From positions 1-33,134 of the forward strand of contig NZ_CABQHJ010000035.1 of the NCBI RefSeq assembly GCF_902463975.1: a stretch of DNA of 33,134 bases. Reading direction: 5' to 3'. This document shows positions 1 to 8,489 of the stretch, in pieces (positions within the stretch are counted from its first letter, which is position 1; every line of letters begins with the position of its first letter). Under the pieces are notes generated by a model. It saw nothing but the letters and a program-made list of their open reading frames with translations. It made no database searches and had not been told where the DNA came from. The translations under genes were made by a program, and so were the position numbers. This DNA comes from Phascolarctobacterium_A sp902463975 (lineage in GTDB: Bacteria; Bacillota; Negativicutes; Acidaminococcales; Acidaminococcaceae).

Positions 1-40
1 TAAAGCAACATACTTTTTCTCTTACACTTATATGGTACTA

Positions 41-78
41 AATAACCGCCCAGTCTGCAAAACAAGCGGTTATTTTTT
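41..78 (+). terminator. Rho-independent terminator of an upstream gene
   Basis: A 9-bp perfect stem (AATAACCGC at 41-49, GCGGTTATT at 66-74) is followed by a T run. The T run is only on the + strand, so it ends a transcript that enters the window from the left. The gene it serves lies outside the window. Confidence 0.75.
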
Positions 79-365
79 ATAACTAAATGTTCAAGGATAA
101 CCGTCTATCGGCGGCACCTTTTCTATTTCTATGATAGCACAAAGTAAAGCGTTTGACAACCGTTCTGATTAAATTCACAAATCCCTCACGTCTTATACTA
201 TTACTCAAACTTCCCACATAAAAAAGCTGTTTTTAGCTGCTCAAACCCTTATCACATCTAGGACTTACGAATATAAAAACAAAATTCAATTATCTAAGAT
301 GGGATTATACTATATGAAGCGCCTGCAGGCAAGCATTAGGCAAGAAAAGTTCAAGGAATGTTTTC
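79..365. other. Non-coding stretch upstream of glmS promoter
   Basis: About 290 A/T-rich bases with no credible reading frame. A TTGACA at 153-158 has no partner -10 at a sensible distance. An 8-bp inverted repeat (CAAGAAAA at 341-348, TTTTCTTG at 361-368) reaches into the -35 box of the glmS promoter and could be an operator. No other structure was recognised. Confidence 0.4.
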
Positions 366-394
366 TTGACCTGCCAGTCTTCATATTGTAAAAT
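366..394 (+). promoter_or_regulatory. Predicted sigma-A promoter of glmS
   Basis: TTGACC (366-371), a 17-base spacer and TAAAAT (389-394) match a housekeeping promoter with one mismatch in each box. Transcription would start near 401. That gives a leader of about 275 bases that contains the whole glmS ribozyme. Confidence 0.6.
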
Positions 395-502
395 TAAATT
401 AGTCTGAGGATGTGCCGCGTGGGACTGCCTGCCTGCGCGGCTCATTGTCTGTTTGCTCATAAATCAGCAGAGGCTTGTTTTTGCTGCCAAAAGCAGACAG
501 TG

Positions 503-650
503 AAGGATGTAAGCGCATGTACCGCTCAGGCGGTGGACGAGGAATGAGGTTATCGATCAGTCAGCGGATGCCTCACGGCCGGCTGCAGGCCGCAAACCGT
601 GTACAAAGCCCTCCGGTAACGGGGGAGAGAAAAGCACGGTGGCAGAAAGG
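503..650 (+). promoter_or_regulatory. glmS ribozyme (glucosamine-6-phosphate-activated self-cleaving riboswitch)
   Basis: The leader carries the conserved core of the glmS ribozyme. AAGCGC at 511-516 places the cleavage site between A512 and G513. GACGAGG (535-541) is followed by GAGGTTATCGA (546-556), GCGGATGCCTC (564-574) and CGCAAACCG. A P4-like hairpin CCC-TCCGGTAA-CGGGGG with an A-rich tail comes next. These blocks and their order match the family known from Bacillus and Thermoanaerobacter. Glucosamine-6-phosphate acts as cofactor for cleavage, and the cleaved mRNA is degraded, giving feedback control of GlmS. The identification comes from motif recognition. The exact 5' and 3' limits are approximate. 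Confidence 0.93.
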
Positions 651-677
651 GCAAAGAAAACTTAAGGAGGCATTAAT

Positions 678-2507
678 ATGTGCGGAATTGTAGGTTATAT
701 CGGTAATCACGAAGCTGCTCCCTTTCTGCTTGATGGCATGAGCAAGCTGGAGTATCGTGGTTATGATTCTGCCGGCATTGCTGTTTATGAAAACAACAAA
801 ATCCGTGTGGAAAAGTGCGTAGGCCGTCTTGATGCACTGCGTCAGAAATTGGCAGGCCATATGCCTGTGGGCAATGTTGGTATCGGTCACACACGTTGGG
901 CAACACATGGCCGTCCGTCGGATCGCAACGCGCATCCCCATACGGACAGCAGCGGCAAGTTTGTCGTTGTCCATAACGGTATTATTGAAAATTATCTTGG
1001 CCTGAAGGAAGAGCTGATTGCTAAGGGACATGAATTCCTGTCCGAAACGGACAGCGAGGTTGTTGCTCATCTGATGGCGGACCAATATGACGGTGATTTC
1101 GAAGAAACCGTCAAAAAGGTGCTGAAGCTTATCAAAGGCTCTTATAGCCTGGTGTTTATGTGCGAATACGAGCCTGATAAAATCATCTGCACCAAAAAGG
1201 ATAATCCGCTGATTATTGGTTTGGGCGAGGGTGAAAACTTTATCGCTTCCGATATTCCGGCAATTATCAACCATACGCGCCGTACCTTTATCATGAGCGA
1301 CGGCGAAATCGCTACGGTAACTGCAGACGGTGTTTGGGTGCAGGATATCAACGGCACTCCCATCAGCAAGAAGGTGTTTGTTGTAAACTGGAATGCCGAA
1401 GCAGCGGAAAAAGGCGGCTTTGAGCATTTCATGCTGAAGGAAATCTATGAACAGCCCAAGGCTTTGCGCGACACCATGACGAGTCGTCTGGACGCGGAAG
1501 CAAAAACCATCGGTTTCCCCGAGCTGAACTGGACAGCAGAGGAACTGAGAGATATCAATAAAATCTTTATTGTGGCCTGCGGTACCGCTTATCATGCAGG
1601 TATTGTCGGCAAATATTATCTGGAGCAGCTGGCACGTGTGCCGGTTGAGGTGGATATTGCCAGCGAGTTCCGTTACCGCGATCCGCTTGTTGATGGCAAC
1701 AGTCTGACGATTGTTATCAGCCAGAGCGGTGAAACCAGCGATACGCTGGCAGCGTTGCGTGAGGCTAAGCGTCTTGGCTCCCGCACTCTGGCGGTTACCA
1801 ACGTTGTCGGCAGCTCTATTGCGCGTGAGGCAGACCAGGTTGTTTATACCTATGCCGGTCCGGAAATTGCCGTGGCATCTACCAAGGCTTATACTACTCA
1901 GCTTCTGGCAATGCTGATGCTGGCGATTTATGTCGGCCGTCTGCGCGGCAGCATGAGTGCTGAGCGTGAGCAGGAGCTGGTGCAGGGCTTGACCTTTGTG
2001 CCCGAGCAGATTCACAAGATGCTGGAAAACGTGGACCAGATTAAGGTGTTTGCGCGTGAATACGGCAGCAGTGAGGATGCCTTCTTCCTGGGACGCAGCC
2101 TTGATTATGCTGTAGCGCTGGAGGGTGCGCTGAAGCTGAAGGAAATTTCCTACATTCATGCTGAGGCTTATGCGGCAGGCGAGCTGAAGCATGGCACCTT
2201 GGCGCTGATTGTTTCAGGTGTGCCAGTAATCGTATTGGCAACGCAAATGGATGTATACGATAAAACCGTCAGCAACCTGCAGGAGGTTAAGGCGCGCGAG
2301 GCTGTAGTTATTGCCATCGGCTTTGAGGGCGATACCTCTCTGGAAAAATATGCGGACCATGTTATTTACATCCCGCGTACGGACAAATATCTGGCACCGC
2401 TGATGGCAGTGCTGCCCTTGCAGCTGCTGGCCTACTATGCGGCGCTGACTCGCGGCTGTGATGTTGATAAACCGCGTAATCTGGCGAAGAGTGTAACAGT
2501 TGAATAA
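678..2507 (+). CDS. glmS: Glutamine--fructose-6-phosphate aminotransferase (isomerizing)
   Basis: GlmS makes glucosamine-6-phosphate from fructose-6-phosphate and glutamine in the cytoplasm, the first step towards UDP-GlcNAc and peptidoglycan. The 609-residue length is normal for the family. The protein starts MCGIVGYIG, so Cys2 is the N-terminal nucleophile of the glutaminase domain, followed by EYRGYDSAG near residue 25. Two SIS sugar-isomerase domains follow, with the sugar-phosphate loop SQSGETSD near residues 348-355. The C-terminus ends KPRNLAKSVTVE, as in family members. AAGGAGG lies 8-9 bases before the ATG. The gene is transcribed alone, behind the glmS ribozyme and before a strong terminator, so feedback through the ribozyme is expected. 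Confidence 0.98.
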   Translation: MCGIVGYIGNHEAAPFLLDGMSKLEYRGYDSAGIAVYENNKIRVEKCVGRLDALRQKLAGHMPVGNVGIGHTRWATHGRPSDRNAHPHTDSSGKFVVVHNGIIENYLGLKEELIAKGHEFLSETDSEVVAHLMADQYDGDFEETVKKVLKLIKGSYSLVFMCEYEPDKIICTKKDNPLIIGLGEGENFIASDIPAIINHTRRTFIMSDGEIATVTADGVWVQDINGTPISKKVFVVNWNAEAAEKGGFEHFMLKEIYEQPKALRDTMTSRLDAEAKTIGFPELNWTAEELRDINKIFIVACGTAYHAGIVGKYYLEQLARVPVEVDIASEFRYRDPLVDGNSLTIVISQSGETSDTLAALREAKRLGSRTLAVTNVVGSSIAREADQVVYTYAGPEIAVASTKAYTTQLLAMLMLAIYVGRLRGSMSAEREQELVQGLTFVPEQIHKMLENVDQIKVFAREYGSSEDAFFLGRSLDYAVALEGALKLKEISYIHAEAYAAGELKHGTLALIVSGVPVIVLATQMDVYDKTVSNLQEVKAREAVVIAIGFEGDTSLEKYADHVIYIPRTDKYLAPLMAVLPLQLLAYYAALTRGCDVDKPRNLAKSVTVE

Positions 2508-2518
2508 AGAATAAGTTA

Positions 2519-2556
2519 ACGGCGTAACGGATAAAAAATCTGTTGCGCCGTTTTTT
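2519..2556 (+). terminator. Terminator of glmS
   Basis: ACGGCGTAACGGAT pairs with ATCTGTTGCGCCGT with few mismatches around an A-rich loop, and TTTTTT follows directly (2551-2556). It lies 12 bases after the glmS stop codon. Confidence 0.85.
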
Positions 2557-2581
2557 GTAAGAAAAAATAGTTGCCTGTCTG

Positions 2582-2590
2582 TGGTATACT
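2582..2590 (+). promoter_or_regulatory. Predicted extended -10 promoter for the WYL gene pair
   Basis: TGGTATACT fits the extended -10 pattern TGnTATAAT. The -35 region is poor at 17 bases. An alternative reading is TTGCCT (2571-2576), 16 bases, TATTAT (2593-2598). Either gives a very short leader before the ATG at 2626. Confidence 0.4.
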
Positions 2591-2625
2591 AATATTATAT
2601 TGTCTTGGAAGGGAGCGGGGAGCAG

Positions 2626-3861
2626 ATGGCCTATAATGAGCTTTTAAAAAAATATGATGACATTAGGAGTATGATGCGGCGTTTTTATGTATACGGCTTT
2701 GAAACACGGCAGGATTTTAATGATAAAAGTCAACGTAGTTATGATGATGAGCGTCGGCGCATACAAAGCTGGCTAGACGAATATATGGATATTAATCCTG
2801 ATGTAGCTGGCACAGCTTATCATATTTCGCTCGATAGCAGAGATATAAGTCACAATCCTTTGTATAAAAGCTGGAAGGCTAAAAGCTTCACCGATATAGA
2901 CATCACTTTGCATTTTTATTTGCTGGATATTCTGGCGGACGGACAGGCTTATTCTGTAGCAGAGATGGAGAATTTGCTTAGCGACCGCTGTTTTAATTGT
3001 TTCAGCAACAAGGTGCATCAGCCAGATGCTAAAACAGTGCGCAATAAGCTTAATGATTATGTTGAATTGGGGTTGCTGCAAATAGTGAAGCAAGGGCGCC
3101 GAAATTTGTACCGGTTGCAGCAGGATAGGGTTAATTGGCGCAGCTGGCAGCTGGCCTGTGCCTTCTTTTCCGAGGCGGCGCCTTTAGGAGAGGTAGGCTC
3201 CTATATCCTGGATAAGTTTTCTGAGGATTGTGATGTTTTTAATTTTAAGCATCATTTTATCTTATACACAATGGACAGTCAGCTGCTGTACGAGCTGTTG
3301 GAGGCAATCAATGATAAGAAGTCTGTTATACTCTACAACTGGGAGAATGGTCAGCAAACTGTTTGTCCCTTGAAGATTTACTGCAGCACCAGGACAGGAA
3401 GGCAATATCTTTTAGGCTACAGCTATGATGAAAACAAGCTGCTTTTTAATCGCTTGAACCGTATTAAGTGTATTAAAGTGAAAGAGAGGGAAAATAATTA
3501 TGAGCATTATCTGCAGCTGGCACAGAAAGCAGCACCACATATCTGGGGTGTAAGCTTGTTTGGCGCTGGCGAGCTGGAGAGAATCAGCTTTACGGTAGAG
3601 GTGGCATCTGACGAGCAGTTTATTGTGCAGCGTTTGGAACGTGAAAAGCGCTGCGGCACGGTGCAGCAGCTTGATGCCGCGCATTATCGCTTCAGTATTG
3701 CTGTTTATGACGCACGTGAGCTGTTGCCATGGATACGCACCTTCATCGGGCGCATTACAGCCTTTAGCTGCAGCAACAAGGCTGTCCAAGAGCTTTTCTT
3801 TGATGATTTAGATCAAATGGCATCTTATTACCGGGAGGCAGAAGCAGATGAAAAGCAGTGA
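2626..3861 (+). CDS. WYL-domain protein with winged-helix region, putative transcriptional regulator
   Basis: A cytoplasmic protein of about 411 residues. Residues ~90-165 look like a winged-helix DNA-binding region (predicted helices around LLDILADGQAYSVAEMENLL, then a wing-like KQGRRNLYRL). Residues ~215-285 resemble a WYL sensor domain, with a YLLGYSYDENKLLFNRLNRI core. The C-terminal ~90 residues fit the WCX extension. WYL proteins bind nucleic acids or other ligands and control stress, phage-defence or metabolic genes, but the ligand here is unknown. I chose ATG 2626 because GGGAGCGGGGAG lies just upstream. A TTG at 2605 would add seven residues without a ribosome binding site. The gene overlaps the next by 14 bases, so the two are co-translated. 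Confidence 0.7.
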   Translation: MAYNELLKKYDDIRSMMRRFYVYGFETRQDFNDKSQRSYDDERRRIQSWLDEYMDINPDVAGTAYHISLDSRDISHNPLYKSWKAKSFTDIDITLHFYLLDILADGQAYSVAEMENLLSDRCFNCFSNKVHQPDAKTVRNKLNDYVELGLLQIVKQGRRNLYRLQQDRVNWRSWQLACAFFSEAAPLGEVGSYILDKFSEDCDVFNFKHHFILYTMDSQLLYELLEAINDKKSVILYNWENGQQTVCPLKIYCSTRTGRQYLLGYSYDENKLLFNRLNRIKCIKVKERENNYEHYLQLAQKAAPHIWGVSLFGAGELERISFTVEVASDEQFIVQRLEREKRCGTVQQLDAAHYRFSIAVYDARELLPWIRTFIGRITAFSCSNKAVQELFFDDLDQMASYYREAEADEKQ

Positions 3862-4777
3862 TATCTTTTTTAACGAAATATATGGTACGTATTTTAATGT
3901 TGTAAGCAGTATTCTGCAGCAGGCGCAAACGGGTGAGCTGACAGTAGAAAAACTAAATCGGATTGTGCAGGAGCAAGCCTTTGGTGACAGTTATCTGACA
4001 ATACCTAAATCATTAGGAGATTGCGAATGGCCGTTACTCCAAAATGATATGACTACACCGCTTAAGCATGCTCCGGCAATGCCATTGACCACTCTGCAAC
4101 GGCGCTGGCTGAAAACCTTGCTGAGCGATAAGCGGATGCAGCTTTTTGATGTAGATTTTACTGGTCTTGAGGATGTGGAGCCGCTGTTTACGCAGGAGCA
4201 ATTTGTTTATTTTGATCGCTATAGTGATGGTGATGCTTATGATAATCCGCAGTATAAAAAGCATTTCCGTCTGTTGCTGCAGGCTATAAAAGAAAAACGC
4301 AAGGTGGAAATCAGCTTTATCAACAATAAAAACGATAGCGTGCGAAAAAGATATCTGCCGATGCAAATAGAATATTCAGCGAAGGACGATAAGTTTTGCT
4401 TAAAAGCGGTGTGTGGCGGCTCTCAGCAGTATGTGAATGTTGCGCGTATCAAAGATTGTTGCCTGTTAGAGACGGCAAATGCAGAGATATGTGAGCAGAA
4501 AGCACCGGAACGCTGTAAGCTTACTGCATTACTGACGGATGAACGCAATGCTTTGGAGAGGGCGATGCTGCATTTTTCGCATTTGGAAAAGACGACGGAG
4601 CGTCTTGATGAAAAGCATTATAAGTTGCATCTGACATATAACAAAAGTGATGCAATAGAGATGGTTATCCGTGTTTTATCCTTCGGACCGTTGCTGCAGG
4701 TGCAGGAGCCTGCCAGCTTTATTGAGCTGCTGCACAAAAGGCTGCAGAAGCAGCTGGCGCTGCAGGCAGATAAGTAA
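3848..4777 (+). CDS. Second WYL-domain protein, partner of the preceding gene
   Basis: A 309-residue protein. Residues ~140-205 form a WYL-like domain (KRKVEISFINN, then YLPMQIEYS...DKFCLKAVCGG...NVARIKDC). A C-terminal part resembles a WCX region. The N-terminal 130 residues show no helix-turn-helix that I can recognise. It starts inside the preceding gene (14-base overlap) with GGGAGG about 11 bases upstream of its ATG. This arrangement suggests that the two WYL proteins work as a heteromeric pair, as known for tandem PafB/PafC in actinobacteria. The function is inferred from the domain only. The hydrogenase operon downstream has its own promoter and could be a target, but nothing in the sequence proves it. 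Confidence 0.65.
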   Translation: MKSSDIFFNEIYGTYFNVVSSILQQAQTGELTVEKLNRIVQEQAFGDSYLTIPKSLGDCEWPLLQNDMTTPLKHAPAMPLTTLQRRWLKTLLSDKRMQLFDVDFTGLEDVEPLFTQEQFVYFDRYSDGDAYDNPQYKKHFRLLLQAIKEKRKVEISFINNKNDSVRKRYLPMQIEYSAKDDKFCLKAVCGGSQQYVNVARIKDCCLLETANAEICEQKAPERCKLTALLTDERNALERAMLHFSHLEKTTERLDEKHYKLHLTYNKSDAIEMVIRVLSFGPLLQVQEPASFIELLHKRLQKQLALQADK

Positions 4778-4832
4778 AAGCAAAAATATAATCGGCCAGA
4801 AGCTCATTTGATACTGAAGCCTTATTATAAAC

Positions 4833-4874
4833 CACCGGACCTGTGGAATTTCTGCAGGTTCGGTGTATTTTTTT
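4833..4874 (+). terminator. Terminator of the WYL gene pair
   Basis: CACCGGACCTG (4833-4843) pairs with CAGGTTCGGTG (4855-4865) with one G-T pair, followed by ATTTTTTTG. It separates the WYL genes from the hydrogenase operon. Confidence 0.8.
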
Positions 4875-4896
4875 GTATTCTTAACAGTAATTTTCT

Positions 4897-4924
4897 TTTA
4901 CGCAGTCAACAAATGTGTTATAAT
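4897..4924 (+). promoter_or_regulatory. Predicted promoter of the hydrogenase operon
   Basis: A perfect TATAAT (4919-4924) sits in an extended -10 context (TGTTATAAT). A weaker TTTACG lies at 4897-4902 with a 16-base spacer. The transcript would start about 50 bases before the chosen hyfB start codon. Confidence 0.6.
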
Positions 4925-4980
4925 TAACGATACATGTCATTTTTGTGAAGAAGTTGAAATTTTTATGTGTAGGTGATGAA

Positions 4981-6954
4981 ATGGAAATGTTTTTAGTGGC
5001 TGTGGGCTTCTATGGCATTGGCGTATTAACCATGCTGCTTCCCCACGGCATGCAGCGTGCTGCACACTGGCTTGCTAACAGCGCTGCCCTTTTTGGCAGC
5101 GCTGTCTGCGCTTATGCGGCAGGCCTGCTGCTTTTCGGCGGCGTGAGCCCCGCACCCCTGACCTGGGGCTCGTATTCTTTAGGCTGCGATGGCTGGAGCG
5201 CAGTCTTTCTGCTTTTGACCGGTATCGCCGGTGTTGTTACCAGCCTGTACGCGCTCGGTTATGCGCGTAGCTATGAGGGCAGCCGTCTGCGCCTTTTGGG
5301 CGGCATGTGGTGCCTGTTCATCATGTCTATGGTACTGGTGCTGCTGGCCGGCGATGCCTTCAGCTTCCTGCTTTTCTGGGAGATTATGGCCGTAGCCTCC
5401 TTTATGCTGGTTAACCATGAATCCGAAAAGCGTGCTACCTGGAATGCTGCCTATCAGTATCTGGTTATGACCAGCGTAGGTACGGCAGCAATTATGATTG
5501 CCTTTTTGCTGACAGGCTCTGCCAGCGAGGGCTTCAGCTTTGCTGCTATGTCCAAGAATACGTTGGATGGCAGCTGGCAGCATCTTGTTTTTGTCTGTGC
5601 CTTTGCCGGTTTTGCTTTGAAGGCCGGTCTGGTGCCGCTGCATGTGTGGCTGCCTAAGGCGCATCCGGCAGCACCCAGTCACGTTTCCGCGCTGATGAGC
5701 GGTGTTATGCTGAAGATTGCTCTCTACGGCTTCGGTCGTTTTATGTTCAGCTTTTTGCCTGCCTGGAATTACTGGTGGTGTGTTGTTGTACTGCTGGCAG
5801 GCGTAGTATCCGCATTTTTGGGCGTACTCTATGCTCAGATGGAAACGGATATCAAGCGCGTGCTTGCTTACTCCTCTGTAGAAAATATGGGCGTAATCTT
5901 TGCTGCCTTCGGCTGCGGTATGCTGATGAAGGCTTCCGACAGCAGCTTTTATATGCTTGGCTTTGTGGCTGCGTTGGTACATGCCTTTAACCACAGTATT
6001 ATGAAGGTGCTGATGTTTATGTGTGCCGGCAGTATTATGCACAGCACCGGCAGCAAGAACCTGGAGCTGTTCGGCGGCCTGGCGCGCAAGATGCCGTATA
6101 CCGCTGTGTTTACTTTCGTCGGCTCGTTGGCACTTGCCGCTATTCCGTTGACGAACGGCTTTACCGGTGAATGGCTGGTGCTGCAGAGCTTTATCAGCCT
6201 GGGTACAAGCTGCGCCGGTCAGGATATCCGCCTGTGGACTGCGGTATCCTTTATTCTGCTGGGCTTTACCGGAGCACTGGCTCTCGGCTGCTTTGTACGC
6301 TTCTTCGGCATCACCTTCCTGGGCCGTGCTCGCAGTGAAATTGTGGAGCATGCGCACGAATCCGATAAATTTATGCTCGCTGCTATGGGCGTTGCAGCTG
6401 TTTTAGTTGTTGCTTGCGGTTTTTATCCGCTGCCGGTAGTACGCGCAGCGCTGTTGGCGCTGGGCATGCCTGTTGCTCTTGATGCCTTCGGTATGAATCT
6501 GGCGTGGGCCGGTGTTGGTACTGCTGTCTGCTACAAGCCCTTGCTGCTGCTTGCTTTGCTGCTGGTGCTTGGCGCAGTGCTGTGGCTGGCTGTTAAGGAC
6601 TGCTTTGTTGTGGAGGATGTTACCTGGAACTGCGGTACCTATCCGACGCAGCGTCAGCAGTATTCCGCTACCGGTTTCAGTAAGCCGGTGCGCCGTGCGT
6701 TCGATTATCTGCTGAAGCCCAAGCGTCAGGTAACCTACATGCGCAAGGAGCATGCTTACTTCGGACGTCAGCTTTCCTATAAGCTGGAAATTCCCGATAT
6801 GATTACGGAAAAGCTTTATCAGCCGCTGCAGAAGCATTTTGTAAGTGTTTCCAATTTCCTGCGCCGTTTGCAGCAGGGCAGTGTGCGTTTATATGTTGCT
6901 TATGTTATGGTGGCAATGATGTTGGTACTGGTATGGGGGGCGCTTTATAAATGA
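4981..6954 (+). CDS. hyfB: Hydrogenase-4 subunit B-like, antiporter-type membrane subunit
   Basis: A multi-spanning membrane protein of about 657 residues, close to E. coli HyfB (672). It belongs to the NuoL/MrpA antiporter-like family, which moves ions in complex I and group 4 hydrogenases. Family signatures include FWEIMAVASFMLVNHES and HVWLPKAHPAAPSHVSALMSG, and the C-terminus has two further hydrophobic helices. I chose ATG 4981 (MEMFLVAVG) because TAGGTGATG precedes it. A GTG at 4945 would add 12 residues without a ribosome binding site. The last four bases overlap the start of the next gene (ATGA). It is the first gene of a six-gene operon for a membrane [NiFe] hydrogenase. Confidence 0.9.
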   Translation: MEMFLVAVGFYGIGVLTMLLPHGMQRAAHWLANSAALFGSAVCAYAAGLLLFGGVSPAPLTWGSYSLGCDGWSAVFLLLTGIAGVVTSLYALGYARSYEGSRLRLLGGMWCLFIMSMVLVLLAGDAFSFLLFWEIMAVASFMLVNHESEKRATWNAAYQYLVMTSVGTAAIMIAFLLTGSASEGFSFAAMSKNTLDGSWQHLVFVCAFAGFALKAGLVPLHVWLPKAHPAAPSHVSALMSGVMLKIALYGFGRFMFSFLPAWNYWWCVVVLLAGVVSAFLGVLYAQMETDIKRVLAYSSVENMGVIFAAFGCGMLMKASDSSFYMLGFVAALVHAFNHSIMKVLMFMCAGSIMHSTGSKNLELFGGLARKMPYTAVFTFVGSLALAAIPLTNGFTGEWLVLQSFISLGTSCAGQDIRLWTAVSFILLGFTGALALGCFVRFFGITFLGRARSEIVEHAHESDKFMLAAMGVAAVLVVACGFYPLPVVRAALLALGMPVALDAFGMNLAWAGVGTAVCYKPLLLLALLLVLGAVLWLAVKDCFVVEDVTWNCGTYPTQRQQYSATGFSKPVRRAFDYLLKPKRQVTYMRKEHAYFGRQLSYKLEIPDMITEKLYQPLQKHFVSVSNFLRRLQQGSVRLYVAYVMVAMMLVLVWGALYK

Positions 6955-7841
6955 TTTTAGAGAATGAATTGTTACAGCTGGCCCTCGGTATGGCGCAGGC
7001 AGTTTTGCTGCTTTTGTGCGCTCCGCTGGTTACCGGCATTGTTAAAAAGGTAAAGGCCTGGATGCAGAATCGTATCGGCAGCAGCATCTGGCAGGAATAT
7101 TATGATATCCGCAAATGGTGGGGCAAGCCTACGATGCTCACTCCTTATACCACCATCACCTTCCGTTTGGCACCCTGCGTATATTTTCTGACGACCTTTG
7201 CGGCAGCTTGCATGCTACCGGGCTTCTTAGGCGGTCAGGCCGGCTTCGGCGACGTTTTTGTATTTGTATATCTGCTGGCCTTGGGACGCTTCTTTATGGC
7301 AGTTTCCTCAATGGATGCAGCCACCGCCTTTGGCGGTATGGGCGGCAGCCGTGAGGTTTATGTGGCTGCCTTCGTTGAGCCTGTGGTGATGCTGGCCGTG
7401 CTTTCCAACGTGCTGCACACCAACAGCACTTCGCTGGCAGGCATGAGCCTGCGTACGGACGAGGTTAACCTGACGGTAGCAGGCGTGCTGACCTGCATTG
7501 CCTTCTTCCTTGTGTTGCTTGCAGAAAACAGCCGTATCCCGGTTGATAACCCCGACACACATCTGGAGCTGACGATGCTCCATGAATGCATGACACTGGA
7601 ATATTCCGGCCGTCTGCTGGCGCTTATCCATTGGGCAAGCCAGCTCAAGCTGCTGGTATTCTTAGTGCTTTTCGCTATGCTGTATCTGCCGCTGGATTTG
7701 CCTGTTGTATTTAAGGTGCTTATCGGTGCGGTAGCTGTAGGTGTGGTTGAAACCTTGAACAATAAGATGCGCCTTTTCAAGGTGCGTGTATATCTGGCGG
7801 CAGCGGGCCTGATGCTGCTGCTGGCAGTAGTGGCACAGTAA
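6951..7841 (+). CDS. hyfC: Hydrogenase-4 subunit C-like, NuoH-family membrane subunit
   Basis: A 296-residue membrane protein of the NuoH/HyfC/EchB family, which links the hydrophilic hydrogenase arm to the membrane arm. The N-terminus has the family pattern GIVKKVKAWMQNRIGSSI...YYDIRKWWGK. The loop AENSRIPVDNPDTHLELTM is the highly conserved acidic loop of this family, which faces the catalytic arm. E. coli HyfC has 315 residues. The start overlaps hyfB by four bases, which is typical for translational coupling. GGAGG just after its end serves hyfE. Confidence 0.93.
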   Translation: MILENELLQLALGMAQAVLLLLCAPLVTGIVKKVKAWMQNRIGSSIWQEYYDIRKWWGKPTMLTPYTTITFRLAPCVYFLTTFAAACMLPGFLGGQAGFGDVFVFVYLLALGRFFMAVSSMDAATAFGGMGGSREVYVAAFVEPVVMLAVLSNVLHTNSTSLAGMSLRTDEVNLTVAGVLTCIAFFLVLLAENSRIPVDNPDTHLELTMLHECMTLEYSGRLLALIHWASQLKLLVFLVLFAMLYLPLDLPVVFKVLIGAVAVGVVETLNNKMRLFKVRVYLAAAGLMLLLAVVAQ

Positions 7842-7851
7842 GGAGGTAACG

Positions 7852-8481
7852 ATGGAATATTTGGTTGTAAGTTTAATGTTTATCGTTTTCCTGCAGACGC
7901 GCTTTGTGGAGCTGCGCCGTGCAACTCTGTGTCTGGCGCTGCAGTCTGCCTTGATTGCTGCAGCCTGCCTCGTCGTAGGTATGAGCCATGGCAGCGGTTT
8001 ACATGCCTGGCTGCCCGGTGTGCTGACGATTGCCGTTAAGGTGCTCTTTATTCCTTACGCTATTTTACGCGTGGTAAATCAGCTGCGCGATGAGCGTGAA
8101 ATTGTCAGCGATATCAATGTAAATTATTCTACTGCTTTTGCAGCCTGCAGTCTGGCACTCGGCTACATGGTAATTGACGGTCTGCTGCCGCAGGCAGAGG
8201 GCCGCGATATTCTGGCAACATCTATGTTTATGATTATGACAGGCCTCGCGCTGATTGTTATGCGCAGCCGTGCTATTATGCAGATGATCGGCCTGATTAC
8301 CTTGGAAAACGGCATTTACCTGCTCGGTCTGATTATGACCGAAGGCTTGCCGCTGATTATCGAGCTGGGCATTTTCCTGGATGTGCTGATTGCTGTTGTT
8401 ATTCTTGTTATTTTAACCTCGCGTCTGCGTCTGTCGTTTAAAACGACGGATACAAATGTGCTGGACAAGCTGAAAGGGTAG
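7852..8481 (+). CDS. hyfE: Hydrogenase-4 subunit E-like, NuoK-related membrane subunit
   Basis: A very hydrophobic 209-residue protein, close to E. coli HyfE (216). The second half contains the NuoK-like core, with membrane helices around MFMIMTGLALIVMRSRAIMQ and GLITLENGIYLLGLIMTEG. Glu and Leu residues in the helix with LITLENGIYLL match the conserved glutamate helix of NuoK-type subunits. It ends in a short charged tail (TTDTNVLDKLKG). AGGAGG lies six bases before its ATG. It sits in the usual place between hyfC and hyfF. Assignment rests on hydropathy, motif and gene order. Confidence 0.88.
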   Translation: MEYLVVSLMFIVFLQTRFVELRRATLCLALQSALIAAACLVVGMSHGSGLHAWLPGVLTIAVKVLFIPYAILRVVNQLRDEREIVSDINVNYSTAFAACSLALGYMVIDGLLPQAEGRDILATSMFMIMTGLALIVMRSRAIMQMIGLITLENGIYLLGLIMTEGLPLIIELGIFLDVLIAVVILVILTSRLRLSFKTTDTNVLDKLKG

Positions 8482-8489
8482 GGGATGTA

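Noticed and set aside
153..158. TTGACA as a possible -35 box
   Set aside because: There is no -10 box at 15-19 bases. The TTGACC/TAAAAT pair at 366-394 is better placed for glmS.
475..693. 72-codon + strand frame over the glmS leader
   Set aside because: It runs through the glmS ribozyme and overlaps the start of glmS. The conserved RNA core explains the sequence.
573..2192. 539-codon - strand frame opposite glmS
   Set aside because: It is a shadow of the glmS reading frame. It has low-complexity composition and no ribosome binding site, and glmS is certain.
5179..6357. 392-codon - strand frame opposite hyfB
   Set aside because: It is rich in His, Gln and Ala as expected for the complement of a Leu/Ala-rich membrane protein. 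hyfB is the real gene.
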